Shown one piece after another: positions 8,769 to 17,743 of a stretch of 64,000 nucleotides of DNA. Numbering within the stretch: the stretch's first letter is position 1; the number at the start of each line of letters is the position of its first letter. The DNA comes from Solibacillus sp. FSL R7-0682 (GTDB lineage: Bacteria; Bacillota; Bacilli; Bacillales_A; Planococcaceae). Under the pieces are notes generated by a model. That model saw nothing but the letters and a program-made list of their open reading frames with translations, did not search any database and was not told the origin of the DNA. Location of the stretch: positions 1,260,001-1,324,000 of the forward strand of contig NZ_JBBOUI010000001.1 of assembly GCF_038005985.1 (NCBI RefSeq). The letters run 5' to 3'. Made by a program: the position numbers and the translations under genes.

Positions 8769-8802
8769 AAAGGTATGGGGAATATTAATTCCTCATACCT
8801 TT
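8769..8802. terminator. Bidirectional terminator, helicase / usp
   Basis: A 15-bp stem (8769-8783 with 8788-8802, one G-T pair) around loop ATTA. It has A and T runs on either side and lies between convergent genes. Confidence 0.85.
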
Positions 8803-8813
8803 TTTATTAATTT

Positions 8814-9260
8814 TTATTGTGGAGTTCGAACAATTAATACATCACATTCTGCATGACGCACGATTGCTTCGGTATTTGAACCGATAAAAATTTGCTCAAC
8901 AGCATTTAAGCCTGTTGCGCCACAAATAATTAAGTCAGCCTTTACAATGTCACCAAGCTGTTTTGTTAAAACCTGCTTTGGAACACCCTTTGTAATAATA
9001 GGGTTCACATTAGAAATGCCAGCATCAATTGCTAAAGTTTGGTATCGTTCTAACAACACTTCACCATGCTTACGTACAAGTTCAACCATATTTTCATACA
9101 GCATGTCAAATGAAGTGGCAACACTTGTATCGATCACATGCAAAATATGTAAAGTCGATCCTACATTTCGTTTTGCAACATCAATTGACTTTAAAAAGGC
9201 GAGCTCTGCTTCTTGTGAACCATCTACTGCGACGACGATATTTTGATAATGATTAGCCAT
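8814..9260 (-). CDS. Universal stress protein, UspA family
   Basis: A 148-residue single-domain Usp. It opens with the NIVVAVDGSQEAELAF strand-loop. Near the C terminus it has the ATP-binding signature G-2x-G-9x-GS: GATGLNAVEQIFIGS followed by NTEAIVRHAECDVLIVR. Members bind ATP and help survival under starvation or oxidative stress, acting in the cytoplasm. The ATG at 9260 follows AAGGAGG by eight bases; an upstream in-frame start at 9290 lacks this. Confidence 0.9.
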   Translation of the reverse strand: MANHYQNIVVAVDGSQEAELAFLKSIDVAKRNVGSTLHILHVIDTSVATSFDMLYENMVELVRKHGEVLLERYQTLAIDAGISNVNPIITKGVPKQVLTKQLGDIVKADLIICGATGLNAVEQIFIGSNTEAIVRHAECDVLIVRTPQ

Positions 9261-9288
9261 GAATAATACCTCCTTTACGTTATTCACC

Positions 9289-9297
9289 ATTATATCA
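9289..9297 (-). promoter_or_regulatory. Extended -10 candidate of the usp gene
   Basis: On the minus strand TGATATAAT forms an extended -10 element about 30 bases before the usp start. No good -35 is seen. Confidence 0.4.
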
Positions 9298-9332
9298 AAT
9301 AATAGGTATTTCGGGAAATGAGGAGTAAATTA

Positions 9333-9584
9333 TTATACTAGAAAACTAAAAAGCATCGAAAATGGAACTGCTAGTAAACATGTAAGACCTACAAATGTGT
9401 CAAACTCAGTCGTACGTCTATAGCTAAAATACATAATAGCAGCTCCTAAAATTACGCCAAATGCTGTTAAACCATTAAAGGTTACGGCAAATACAGCTAA
9501 AAAACGTAACAATGTATAACTAATAAAAATAGCTAAAAGTGCTTGTATAATTGATTTGATTTCGCCATCGTTATAATGAGTCAT
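9333..9584 (-). CDS. Small membrane protein of unknown function
   Basis: An 83-residue protein with three hydrophobic stretches (about residues 10-35, 38-55 and 63-82) and a short charged loop YRRTTEFD between the last two. A GAGAGGAAA ribosome site precedes the ATG. I do not recognise a family. It lies between usp and the divergent tatC and could share the regulation of neither. Hydrophobic codons and a good ribosome site support it as a real gene. Confidence 0.65.
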   Translation of the reverse strand: MTHYNDGEIKSIIQALLAIFISYTLLRFLAVFAVTFNGLTAFGVILGAAIMYFSYRRTTEFDTFVGLTCLLAVPFSMLFSFLV

Positions 9585-9652
9585 AGGAATTTCCTCTCTC
9601 TATTTAGAAATTAGATTTTACTGGTTACAAATAATAGCATAAATTTATTCAG

Positions 9653-9681
9653 TTCACAAAAAAAATTTTTTAGTCTATAAT
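9653..9681 (+). promoter_or_regulatory. Sigma-A promoter of the tatC operon
   Basis: TTCACA (-35, 9653-9658), 17-base spacer, TATAAT (-10, 9676-9681). The start codon of tatC at 9724 is about 36 bases past the expected transcription start. Confidence 0.7.
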
Positions 9682-9723
9682 CAATACTTGTTTTGAAGCG
9701 AGTAATTGATGGAGGCGTTAAGA

Positions 9724-10467
9724 GTGGAAGAATATACGCTCGTAGAGCATTTAACCGAATTAAGAAAACGGCTAATTATTACTATACTTGTATTTGTAAT
9801 TACACTAGCAATTGGTTTTTATTATTCCCCAACTATTTTGAATGAATTAAAATCACATGATGTGGCGCAGGGGGTCGAGTGGAATTTATTTAATTATACA
9901 GATGGCATCATGATTTACTTACAGTGTGCCTTAATTATTTCCATTGCACTTACGCTACCAGTTGCTATGTATCAAGCTTGGCAATTTATGAAACCGGGAC
10001 TGAATGAAAAAGAACGAAGAGGAACTTTTATTTTTATTCCTTCGGCGTTCTTACTGTTTGTATTAGGTGTAGCATTTGCTTACTTTGTGTTATTTCCATT
10101 CATGATGCAGTTTATGAAAACTATAAATGAGTCAATTGGTGCAACAGAAACATATGGAATGAACCAATACTTTACATTCATGTTTGGAATTATTATTCCT
10201 GTAGCTGTTATTTTTGAATTACCCGTAATTACTGGATTTTTAACAAAGATCGGCATTATTAGTTCTGTATTATTAAAAAAGTCGAGAAAGATTGCATATA
10301 TTTTATTAGTAATTATCGGTGTTTCGATTACGCCACCGGATTTCCTGTCCGATTTTTTAATTATTGCACCAATGATACTATTGTTTGAATTTAGTATTAT
10401 AATTGCTAGTTTTATCGAGAAGAAGGAAATGAACAAACAAATTACTATTTCACAACATGGCAGCTAA
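9724..10467 (+). CDS. tatC: Sec-independent translocase subunit TatC
   Basis: A 247-residue membrane protein with six membrane spans. It has the TatC N-terminal signature LVEHLTELRKRL and the conserved FMKPGLNEKERRG loop, the region that binds the twin-arginine signal. The GTG at 9724 has GGAGG eight bases upstream and gives the usual TatC N terminus; upstream TTG and ATG starts lack that. TatC recognises folded exported proteins. The downstream gene encodes a protein with a twin-arginine motif, and tatA closes the group, so this TatC probably serves that enzyme. Confidence 0.93.
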   Translation: MEEYTLVEHLTELRKRLIITILVFVITLAIGFYYSPTILNELKSHDVAQGVEWNLFNYTDGIMIYLQCALIISIALTLPVAMYQAWQFMKPGLNEKERRGTFIFIPSAFLLFVLGVAFAYFVLFPFMMQFMKTINESIGATETYGMNQYFTFMFGIIIPVAVIFELPVITGFLTKIGIISSVLLKKSRKIAYILLVIIGVSITPPDFLSDFLIIAPMILLFEFSIIIASFIEKKEMNKQITISQHGS

Positions 10468-10484
10468 TTGTAGCTGTCTTTTTT
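10459..10484 (+). terminator. Short hairpin at the end of tatC
   Basis: GGCAGCTA (10459-10466) pairs with TAGCTGTC (10471-10478), followed by a T run. The stop codon lies in the first arm. It may reduce read-through into the dehydrogenase genes 200 bases downstream. Confidence 0.55.
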
Positions 10485-10681
10485 GTGTTTGAGTTTTAAT
10501 AAATCCATTGTCAGAAAGCAGATATTTATCCAACAAAGTAAGACAGAAATGTTGGATTACACCACATATTGACATGTTTTAATGATTGTGTAACTTTTTC
10601 GAAAAGTTTACTGTTAGAAAGGAATCATTTCATTTGGATAGTTTAATAAATAATTGACAGATTTTAAATGGGAGGATAAAG

Positions 10682-11425
10682 ATGAGCGAGAAAAAAGAAT
10701 CAACGCTTGAGAAAAAATCGTCAAGACGAGACTTTTTGAAAAATTCTGGGGTTGCAGTTGGAGGCTTAGTATTAGGGGGCTCTTTAGGTTCGTTATTTAC
10801 GAAGCGAAGTGAAGCACCAGCACCGGCTGTTACAACAAGTACACATAGTGAGCATGTCGATTTTACTGAAGCGCTTCAATTTTTCCGTAGAAAGTCGGAT
10901 TTTAATGCAATAGCTGCAGCTATGGAAACAATTTATCCAGAAGACTCAAACGGACCGGGGGCAATTACACTTGGCGCACCATATTTTTTAGATAAGCAAC
11001 TTGCGGGGCCTTGGGGAACAAATGCAGATGACTATCGTAAAGCACCGTTTCAGCCTGGAGAAACGCCGTTAAATAATGGTGAAATTTTTATTGAAGGTGC
11101 TCGTAAATTAAATGCGATTGCTAAAAGTGACTATGCTGCCGATAGCTTCAGCAGTTTAGAAGAAGAACAAAAAATTTCAGTATTACAGAAATTTGAAGCC
11201 GGCGAGGTTGAAATGAATTTAGTTGCATCACCAGTCTTTTTTAATTTATTACGCGCGGCAACATTACAAGGATGTTTCTGTGATCCACTTTATGGTGGAA
11301 ATAAAAATATGGCTGGCTGGAAAATGAAAGAATTTCCAGGTGCACAAATGTCGTATCTTGCATACGCCGAAAAAGAGGAATTTATTAAAATTGACCCGGT
11401 TTCAGTTGGCGGGCATTCACATTAA
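10682..11425 (+). CDS. Gluconate 2-dehydrogenase subunit 3 family protein, Tat-exported
   Basis: A 247-residue protein that starts with a twin-arginine signal: SSRRDFLKN followed by a hydrophobic stretch GVAVGGLVLGGSLGSLF. The body matches the small (gamma) subunit of membrane gluconate/sorbitol/glucose dehydrogenases, which chaperones and carries the flavin subunit through the Tat pore. No clear AxA cleavage site is seen, so it may remain anchored outside the membrane. It is followed after 18 bases by the GMC flavoprotein. The 214-base gap from tatC holds a short terminator-like hairpin and no other gene. Confidence 0.87.
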   Translation: MSEKKESTLEKKSSRRDFLKNSGVAVGGLVLGGSLGSLFTKRSEAPAPAVTTSTHSEHVDFTEALQFFRRKSDFNAIAAAMETIYPEDSNGPGAITLGAPYFLDKQLAGPWGTNADDYRKAPFQPGETPLNNGEIFIEGARKLNAIAKSDYAADSFSSLEEEQKISVLQKFEAGEVEMNLVASPVFFNLLRAATLQGCFCDPLYGGNKNMAGWKMKEFPGAQMSYLAYAEKEEFIKIDPVSVGGHSH

Positions 11426-11443
11426 TGCTGTAGGAGGAACACC

Positions 11444-13168
11444 ATGGTTAAAGTATTACCGAAAGTTGACGTCGTAACAACAGGGATGGGATGGACAGGC
11501 GGTATTGTTGCTGCTGAACTAACAAAAGCTGGCTTCCATGTAGTTGGACTAGAGCGTGGTGAGGAACGTTCAGTTGAAGATTATTTAATGGGGCATGACG
11601 AATTAAAATACAATATTCGTAAAGAATTAATGCAAAAATTAAATAAAGATACACTTACATTCCGCAATAATTCAAGTCAGGAAGCACGACCTGTACGAGA
11701 CGAGGGAGCTCTTGTTTTAGGTACAGGTACTGGTGGTGGTGGTGCACACTGGGGAGCACAAACATATCGCTATTTTCCATACGATTTTGAAATTCGTAGT
11801 AAAACGGTTGAACGTTATGGAGAAAGTAAAATTCCCGAAAATATGTTGCTGCAAGATTGGGGAATTACATATGACGAGATTGAGCCATATTATACAAAGT
11901 TTGAACAAATGGCTGGGGTTTCAGGTGAAGAAGATCCATTAGCTGGTCACCGCTCAGCACCTTACCCAACACCAGCATTAAAAATGGCACCCGCGATGAA
12001 AATGTTTCATGAAGCAGCTGAAAAATTAGGCTACCACCCTTATCGTGTACCTACAGGAAATGTATCTGAAGAATATACAAATCCAGACGGTGAACAATTG
12101 CATGCTTGTCAATATTGTTCATTTTGTGGGAACTATGGCTGTGAATATGGTGCGAAATCTGACCCAATTGTAACGGTAATCCCAACTGCACAAAAAACGG
12201 GGAAATTAGATTTACGTCCACACTCGTTAGTTACACGCATTTTAACGGATGGGAAAAAAGTTACAGGTGTTCGTTATCGAGACGTTCGTACAGGTGAGGA
12301 ATTTGATCAACCAGCTGATATCGTAGCAATGACAAGCTATATATTTAATAATATTCGTTTACTACTTTTATCGAATATTGGCGAACCGTACAATCCCGAA
12401 ACAGGAAAAGGTATGATTGGTCGTAACTATACTGACCACCACACAATTTTAGGTGCAACTGGCTACTTTGAGGAAAAGAAATTTAATAGCTTCATTGGTA
12501 CTGGTGCTTGGGGATCTGCTTACAATGATTTTAATGCGGATAACTTTGATCATAAAGATGTAGATTTTATCCATGGGGGTCAAATTGAAATGCACTTAAT
12601 GGGCAATGAACCAATTGCTAGTAACCCAGTGCTACCAGGGACACCGTCTTGGGGGAAAGAGTTTAAAGAGAAATCTTTACATTATTATCACCGTACATTA
12701 ACCGTTGTATCACAACGTGCATTTTTACCATATAAAGAGAATTATTTGAGTTTAGATCCTACATATAAAGATGAGTATGGTGATCCGTTATTACGTGTGA
12801 CATTTGACTATCATGAAATGGATTTCAAACGTCAGGAGTTTTTATCGGAGAAATGTGTTCAAATGTTAGAAGAAATGGGCGCTGACACAGTTATTGCCCA
12901 TCCAATGGCAGAGCACTTCAGCGGTCGTTTTACATTCCAACACGATGCAGGTGGGGCAATTATGGGCGCTAATCCAAGTGACTCAGCCGTAAATAATTAC
13001 TTACAAATGTGGGATTATGAAAACTTATTTGTATGTGGTGCTTCTGCATTCCCACACTTTGGACCAACAAATCCAACACCAACAATGGCTGCTTTAACAT
13101 ACCGCGCAACTGAAGGTATGATTAACTACCTAAAAAATGGTGGTGGCTTACTAATCCAGCCGAAATAA
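11444..13168 (+). CDS. GMC-family flavoprotein dehydrogenase (gluconate 2-dehydrogenase-like large subunit)
   Basis: A 574-residue FAD enzyme. The FAD-binding motif GMGWTG is at 14-19 with the acidic end LERG after the second strand. Cysteines 222, 225, 228 and 233 (CQYCSFCGNYGC) form a cluster like the iron-sulfur motif of FAD-dependent glucose and fructose dehydrogenases. The C-terminal FPHFGPTNPTPTMAAL segment carries the GMC catalytic histidine and asparagine. It has no signal of its own, so it presumably leaves the cell bound to the upstream Tat subunit. No cytochrome c subunit is nearby; the electron acceptor and sugar or polyol substrate are unknown. Confidence 0.87.
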   Translation: MVKVLPKVDVVTTGMGWTGGIVAAELTKAGFHVVGLERGEERSVEDYLMGHDELKYNIRKELMQKLNKDTLTFRNNSSQEARPVRDEGALVLGTGTGGGGAHWGAQTYRYFPYDFEIRSKTVERYGESKIPENMLLQDWGITYDEIEPYYTKFEQMAGVSGEEDPLAGHRSAPYPTPALKMAPAMKMFHEAAEKLGYHPYRVPTGNVSEEYTNPDGEQLHACQYCSFCGNYGCEYGAKSDPIVTVIPTAQKTGKLDLRPHSLVTRILTDGKKVTGVRYRDVRTGEEFDQPADIVAMTSYIFNNIRLLLLSNIGEPYNPETGKGMIGRNYTDHHTILGATGYFEEKKFNSFIGTGAWGSAYNDFNADNFDHKDVDFIHGGQIEMHLMGNEPIASNPVLPGTPSWGKEFKEKSLHYYHRTLTVVSQRAFLPYKENYLSLDPTYKDEYGDPLLRVTFDYHEMDFKRQEFLSEKCVQMLEEMGADTVIAHPMAEHFSGRFTFQHDAGGAIMGANPSDSAVNNYLQMWDYENLFVCGASAFPHFGPTNPTPTMAALTYRATEGMINYLKNGGGLLIQPK

Positions 13169-13196
13169 ATTAGAAAGCTAGAAAGGAGATCTGAAA

Positions 13197-13388
13197 ATGC
13201 CAAGTATTGGTGTACCTGGATTAATCATTATTTTAGTCATTGCATTAATTTTATTTGGTCCAGCTAAACTTCCTCAATTAGGGAAAGCAATTGGTGAAAC
13301 GTTACGCGAGTTCAAATCATCAACACGTGAATTAGTAGAGGACAGTGACATTAAGAAAAATGATGAAGAAAAGAATGAAGTAAAATAA
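13197..13388 (+). CDS. tatA: Tat translocase pore subunit TatA
   Basis: A 63-residue protein with one N-terminal membrane helix ([12 protein letters not shown]), the conserved FGP hinge, and the amphipathic helix [18 protein letters not shown] charged tail follows. TatA polymers form the Tat pore. It follows the GMC gene by 28 bases behind AAAGGAG. With tatC at the other end it completes a minimal TatAC system around a single exported enzyme. Confidence 0.95.
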   Translation: MPSIGVPGLIIILVIALILFGPAKLPQLGKAIGETLREFKSSTRELVEDSDIKKNDEEKNEVK

Positions 13389-13409
13389 GTTTCTTCTATT
13401 ATATAAAGG

Positions 13410-13448
13410 AAAAGGTAAAGAAATCGTTTTGATTTCTTTACCTTTTTT
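13410..13448. terminator. Bidirectional terminator, tatA / tetR
   Basis: A perfect 16-bp stem (13410-13425 with 13431-13446), loop GTTTT, then a T run. It separates the convergent tatA and TetR genes. Confidence 0.88.
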
Positions 13449-14025
13449 AAATAAAACGAAATGAACTCGCGGTCGTTTTAAAAATCGATAGTAAAGTTGC
13501 TGATATTTGTTCCGGTTTTTCGGAAAACCCCCGTTTGATCCATTCTAAAATAACACCATACGATCCATACATTTTATATTCATTATAGTGGTTCACTGTA
13601 ATGATATTTTTTTGTTCATCAAGAAATAGCATACTAGAAAAAAGTCCTTTAAATTGTTCTAAAAATCGTTCATTTAATTGTGGTAATGTATCTGAAACAA
13701 CAAGTAATTCATAGAAATGCCGATGTTCATATAGATGGTTGAAAAATGTATTATGATTTCGGTTCTCAATTTTTTGATATGGGACTTCCGTATTTACTTG
13801 AAAAGGTTCTCGAAACGATTTTTTTAAAAGGTGCATCATTTCCTCTAATAGTTGCTGTGCTAAGTCTTCTTTATCTAAATAATATACATAGAAGGTGCTA
13901 CGGTTATAATCTGCACGGTCTACAATATCAGTAACCGTTACTGCCTGATAGCCCTTTTGTTTTACTAGTGCAATAAAGTGCATTTTAAAAGCGTTTTTTG
14001 TGCGACGTATTCTCCGTTCTTCCAA
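13447..14025 (-). CDS. TetR/AcrR-family transcriptional regulator
   Basis: A 192-residue regulator. Residues about 8-55 are the TetR DNA-binding domain: an IALVKQKGYQAVTVTDIVD helix followed by ADYNRSTFYVYYLDKEDL, the recognition helix. The rest is a helical ligand domain with no identifiable ligand. It converges on the Tat operon and is followed by no obvious target, so its regulon is not evident from context. Confidence 0.85.
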   Translation of the reverse strand: MEERRIRRTKNAFKMHFIALVKQKGYQAVTVTDIVDRADYNRSTFYVYYLDKEDLAQQLLEEMMHLLKKSFREPFQVNTEVPYQKIENRNHNTFFNHLYEHRHFYELLVVSDTLPQLNERFLEQFKGLFSSMLFLDEQKNIITVNHYNEYKMYGSYGVILEWIKRGFSEKPEQISATLLSIFKTTASSFRFI

Positions 14026-14174
14026 ATCAAATCCCTCCGAATGTAAATTATAACAATTTTTTGATAATAATGAAATAAGCAGATTAGATTAAATCCCTTA
14101 TAAATAACTAGAAATTTGTATAATTACATGACGCTTGGATTATTTTGGATGAATAATAAAAATAGAAAAAGAGA

Positions 14175-14212
14175 AAAAGCTGTACGGAAAGTAATCCTTT
14201 CATACAGCTTTT
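14175..14212. terminator. Terminator of bioY
   Basis: AAAAGCTGTA (14175-14184) pairs with TACAGCTTTT (14203-14212) with a further inner stem of GGAAAG/CTTTC. Read on the minus strand it follows the bioY stop and ends in a T run. The remaining bases 14026-14174 hold no gene I can support. Confidence 0.75.
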
Positions 14213-14224
14213 CATGAATAATTA

Positions 14225-14827
14225 CTATGAAGTTTTAGTAATGATTGGAATGAACTTTAAAATTTTTTGAATACGAAATGCGAAAAACCCAGCAAAAATT
14301 GCTAATACAATATCTTTTGGCATTGGAGGGAGCATCCATAACCAAGCCATTGCAAAATTAAAGCCATCTGGAGCAGCAGCCCATAATTTGTATGCGAAGT
14401 ACATCCAAGTTGTACCTAAAATATAATTAATAGCTGTTGCGATTAATGCAGCAATGACATAGGATGTTCTTGTTTTATAGTGCTCCACAATTTTCCCTGC
14501 AACGTAAGCACTAAGTATAAATGTTACGATAAACCCGAATGTAGGGTATAGGATTGCAGAAGGACCGCCTAAAAATTTGGAAAAGACAGGAGCTCCAGCT
14601 AGCCCGATAAATAAATATACTGTACAAGCAATTGCACCTTTCTTACTTCCGAGCACTAATCCTGCTAAAATAGCGAAAAATGTTTGTAATGTAATCGGAA
14701 CGCCCCCAATTGTTAAAAATGGAGCGAATGCAGTAATATTTGCGCCTATCATTATAAGTGTTGCAAATAATGCACTATAAATAAGATCGATTGTTTTAAA
14801 GTTACGCATGTTCGAAACAGTTTGCAT
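14225..14827 (-). CDS. bioY: Biotin transporter substrate-binding subunit BioY
   Basis: A 200-residue protein with six membrane spans and the BioY signatures GGVPITLQTFFAILAGLVLG and the GLAGAPVFSKFLGGPSAIL loop, which includes the biotin site. It is the S component of an ECF transporter and works alone or with shared EcfAAT. A TTG at 14860 is in frame, but ATG 14827 lies eight bases after AGGGG and is preferred. The promoter is overlapped by a BirA-type operator, so biotin should repress it. Confidence 0.93.
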   Translation of the reverse strand: MQTVSNMRNFKTIDLIYSALFATLIMIGANITAFAPFLTIGGVPITLQTFFAILAGLVLGSKKGAIACTVYLFIGLAGAPVFSKFLGGPSAILYPTFGFIVTFILSAYVAGKIVEHYKTRTSYVIAALIATAINYILGTTWMYFAYKLWAAAPDGFNFAMAWLWMLPPMPKDIVLAIFAGFFAFRIQKILKFIPIITKTS

Positions 14828-14874
14828 ATAATTACCCCTATTCGTTAACTTGAATTCCAATATTAATTGACGTA

Positions 14875-14926
14875 AATATACTAGAATGCGATATTTATGT
14901 CAACTGTTATTTATAGTTAGTTAACG
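14875..14926 (-). promoter_or_regulatory. bioY promoter with BirA operator
   Basis: On the minus strand TTGACA (14898-14903), 17-base spacer, TATATT (14875-14880) make a strong sigma-A promoter. Plus-strand TGTCAAC (14898-14904), 15 bases, then GTTAACG (14920-14926) matches the Firmicutes BirA box (TGTTAAC-N14/16-GTTAACA) and covers the -35. BirA carrying biotinyl-AMP would block RNA polymerase here. Confidence 0.75.
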
Positions 14927-15046
14927 CAAAGTGGATATATAGTTTTATTTTTTTTAGATGAAGAGAAACACCTATATCATATCAATTTTCTTTTTGCTAA
15001 ATTATAAGAGAATAATTTTTTAATTTTAAATAAGGATTTGTTACAC

Positions 15047-16162
15047 TTGATAGAAATTCAATTGTCAAAAGAACAGCAACAACAACTCCATGCAAGGTTA
15101 ACGATTGAAAACATTGCTCGACTAAAAGTGTGTGTATGGATTGTCATTTTATTAGGGGGAGTTGTGTTACGAGATGGACCATTTCTCCAATATTATGCTT
15201 TAATATATATTTTGTTATTATCAATTTCTGCAATAATTTTATTTGTTATTTACAAAATTTCAAAAATACGAGACGGGAATAAGCAAATAAAATATTATTT
15301 CAATATATTGAGAGTTTATTACGCTTTTTTATTAATATGGGGTGTTGCGGTTACGATTATGGATCAACGAACATTTGGAAACGTAACCGTTTATTTAACC
15401 AATTTGATGATTGTTACATTATTCTTTGTTGTAAGTCCGAAACAATACATAATTGTTCATACTATACCAGTAGTCTCACTATTTCTTGGCATTTTCTTTA
15501 TTCAAGAAAACGTTGCTATGGCGATAGAACATTTTATAAATATAACGGTATTTATTATTTTTTGTATGATAGGTTCGCGCATGATCTATGCGAATTATTG
15601 TAAAGGATTTAATCAGAAAATGCAGCTTAGTATAAAAAATGAGGAGCTTGCTATATTAGCGACAGTTGATTATTTAACACAAGTTAATAATGTTCTAGGT
15701 ATGAAGCAATATATAGAAGAGCAAAATAAAAAACCGCATGACAATATAACGGTGATGCTGTTCGATATTGATTCTTTTAAGTTATACAACGACCATTACG
15801 GGCATTTAGCTGGCGATGATGTATTAAAAAATGTTGCATTAGCAGTTAAGAAGGTCTTATTACATGACCATTATATTGCGCGAGTTGGTGGTGAGGAATT
15901 CATCATCATCGCTTATGATTTATCTAATCATGAAGCGAGTCAATTAGCAGAAAAAGTTCGTTTTGAAGTTGAAAAGCTTAAATTAGAACATACTCAATCA
16001 AAGACATCTCCTTATATTACGATAAGTTTGGGCTACGTAACAGAGCAAGTATCTCCCAATCATTCCTTTAGTTCATTACATCAAAAAGCAGATGAAGCAT
16101 TATATCGGGTAAAGGAGAATGGTCGAAATCAGACACAGGGCTATATGGCCATGTATAATTAA
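15047..16162 (+). CDS. Membrane-bound diguanylate cyclase (GGDEF)
   Basis: A 371-residue protein. About residues 30-185 hold six membrane helices with no recognised sensor domain. The C-terminal GGDEF domain has DYLTQVNN, MLFDIDSFKLYNDHYGH and the active-site GGEEF at 281-285, so it should make cyclic di-GMP from GTP. The RxxD inhibitory site is absent before GGEEF, so product feedback is doubtful. No ATG start exists; TTG 15047 is ten bases after AAGGA and is the best choice. It is a single gene with its own terminator. Confidence 0.85.
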   Translation: MIEIQLSKEQQQQLHARLTIENIARLKVCVWIVILLGGVVLRDGPFLQYYALIYILLLSISAIILFVIYKISKIRDGNKQIKYYFNILRVYYAFLLIWGVAVTIMDQRTFGNVTVYLTNLMIVTLFFVVSPKQYIIVHTIPVVSLFLGIFFIQENVAMAIEHFINITVFIIFCMIGSRMIYANYCKGFNQKMQLSIKNEELAILATVDYLTQVNNVLGMKQYIEEQNKKPHDNITVMLFDIDSFKLYNDHYGHLAGDDVLKNVALAVKKVLLHDHYIARVGGEEFIIIAYDLSNHEASQLAEKVRFEVEKLKLEHTQSKTSPYITISLGYVTEQVSPNHSFSSLHQKADEALYRVKENGRNQTQGYMAMYN

Positions 16163-16172
16163 AAATGGTCTC

Positions 16173-16212
16173 AGCAACGCTAACAATTATTATTCGTTCA
16201 GTGTTGCTTTTT
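16173..16212 (+). terminator. Terminator of the GGDEF gene
   Basis: AGCAACGCT (16173-16181) pairs with AGTGTTGCT (16200-16208), with inner AAC/GTT. A T run follows. Confidence 0.75.
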
Positions 16213-16273
16213 AGTTTATCGGAGGGGAAAAGGATATAATGTATATCATACTTTTAGAAAAGGGGCATAGCCA

Positions 16274-17737
16274 ATGACGCAACAAAGTCAAAATTTTGGT
16301 TTTCATTTTGAAAATAGCTATAGGACATTACCAGAAACGTTTTATGCACAGGTCCCATTAAATCATGTAAGCGATCCGTCGATTATTATTTTTAATCGAA
16401 CACTTGCAAATGAATTACAGTTACATGCAGATAAACTTTCGAAATATGGGGCAGCTATGTTAGCGGGGGATGAGATGCCACAAGACGCTGCGCAAATCGC
16501 ACAAGCCTATGCCGGGCACCAATTTGGTCATTTTAATATGCTTGGAGATGGGCGTGCACTGTTAGTTGGTGAACATGTTATGACGGATGGGAAACGTGTC
16601 GATATCCAGTTGAAAGGTACTGGACGTACACCTTTTTCCCGTGGAGGCGATGGACGTGCGGCACTTGGTCCTATGTTACGAGAATTTATTATAAGTGAAG
16701 CGATGTTTAGTTTAGGCATTCCAACAACACGTAGTTTGGCTGTAGTATCTACCGGTGAGCCTATCTATCGAGAAAAAGTGCTAGAAGGTGCGGTACTGAC
16801 GCGTATTGCTTCTAGCCATATCCGTGTTGGGACTTTCCAATATGCTGCTAATTTTTGCGATAAAGAGGAATTAAAGGCGCTAGCGGATTATACGATGAAA
16901 CGTCATTTTCCAGAAATCCTACATGCTGAGCAGCCATATATCGCAATGCTAGAAAAAGTGATAGAACAACAAGCCGCATTAATTGCAAAATGGCAAAGTG
17001 TAGGATTTATTCATGGGGTTATGAATACAGATAATATGACCATTAGTGGTGAGACAATCGACTATGGTCCATGTGCATTTATGGATACATTTAAACCAAA
17101 GACTGTATTTAGTTCAATTGATACGCAAGGACGTTACGCATATGGCAATCAGCCAGCAATTGCCGGGTGGAATTTATCCCGTTTTGCTGAAAGCTTATTG
17201 CCAATCATTGATGAAGATGTGGATCAAGCGATAGCATTAGCGCAAGCTACCTTGGAGCAATTCCCTTCACTTTATGAGACGTATTACTTTAGTGAAATGC
17301 GAAATAAATTAGGCTTGCTGACGACCGAGGAAATGGATGAGGAATGCATTTTACAGCTTCTACAAATAATGGAGCAATTCGAAGTAGATTATACGAATAC
17401 ATTTCGTGCATTAGCGGATAACGTTCGCTCCAAAACACCCTTTTTCGAATCCGAAGCATTTAAAGTATGGGAGAAAAAATGGCTCTTGCGAATCGAACAA
17501 CAAGAAACGTCGCTTGAAGAAGTAATGCATGTAATGCAGTCAGTCAATCCGGTTGTTATTCCAAGAAATCATCTTGTAGAAGAAGCAATCAATGCTTTTG
17601 TAGAAGGGGATTCAACACCATATTTAACATTACTTCATCTTTTGACGAATCCCTATCAAATCGATGAAGAACACGAACATTTTACACAGCCACCAAATGA
17701 TGACATTCCACCATTTGTTAGTTATTGTGGAACATAA
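16274..17737 (+). CDS. selO: Protein adenylyltransferase SelO (YdiU family)
   Basis: A 487-residue SelO/YdiU pseudokinase. Visible motifs are the nucleotide loop DIQLKGTGRTPFSRGGDGRAAL, HGVMNTDNMTISG with the catalytic-loop residues, and DYGPCAFMD, which binds metal. The family transfers AMP from ATP to Ser, Thr or Tyr of proteins and is linked to redox stress. The third residue from the C terminus is Cys, the place of selenocysteine in animal SelO. The length fits B. subtilis YdiU (about 480). The ATG has AAGGGG upstream; a TATAAT lies at 16235-16240 without a clear -35. Confidence 0.93.
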   Translation: MTQQSQNFGFHFENSYRTLPETFYAQVPLNHVSDPSIIIFNRTLANELQLHADKLSKYGAAMLAGDEMPQDAAQIAQAYAGHQFGHFNMLGDGRALLVGEHVMTDGKRVDIQLKGTGRTPFSRGGDGRAALGPMLREFIISEAMFSLGIPTTRSLAVVSTGEPIYREKVLEGAVLTRIASSHIRVGTFQYAANFCDKEELKALADYTMKRHFPEILHAEQPYIAMLEKVIEQQAALIAKWQSVGFIHGVMNTDNMTISGETIDYGPCAFMDTFKPKTVFSSIDTQGRYAYGNQPAIAGWNLSRFAESLLPIIDEDVDQAIALAQATLEQFPSLYETYYFSEMRNKLGLLTTEEMDEECILQLLQIMEQFEVDYTNTFRALADNVRSKTPFFESEAFKVWEKKWLLRIEQQETSLEEVMHVMQSVNPVVIPRNHLVEEAINAFVEGDSTPYLTLLHLLTNPYQIDEEHEHFTQPPNDDIPPFVSYCGT

Positions 17738-17743
17738 TAAACT

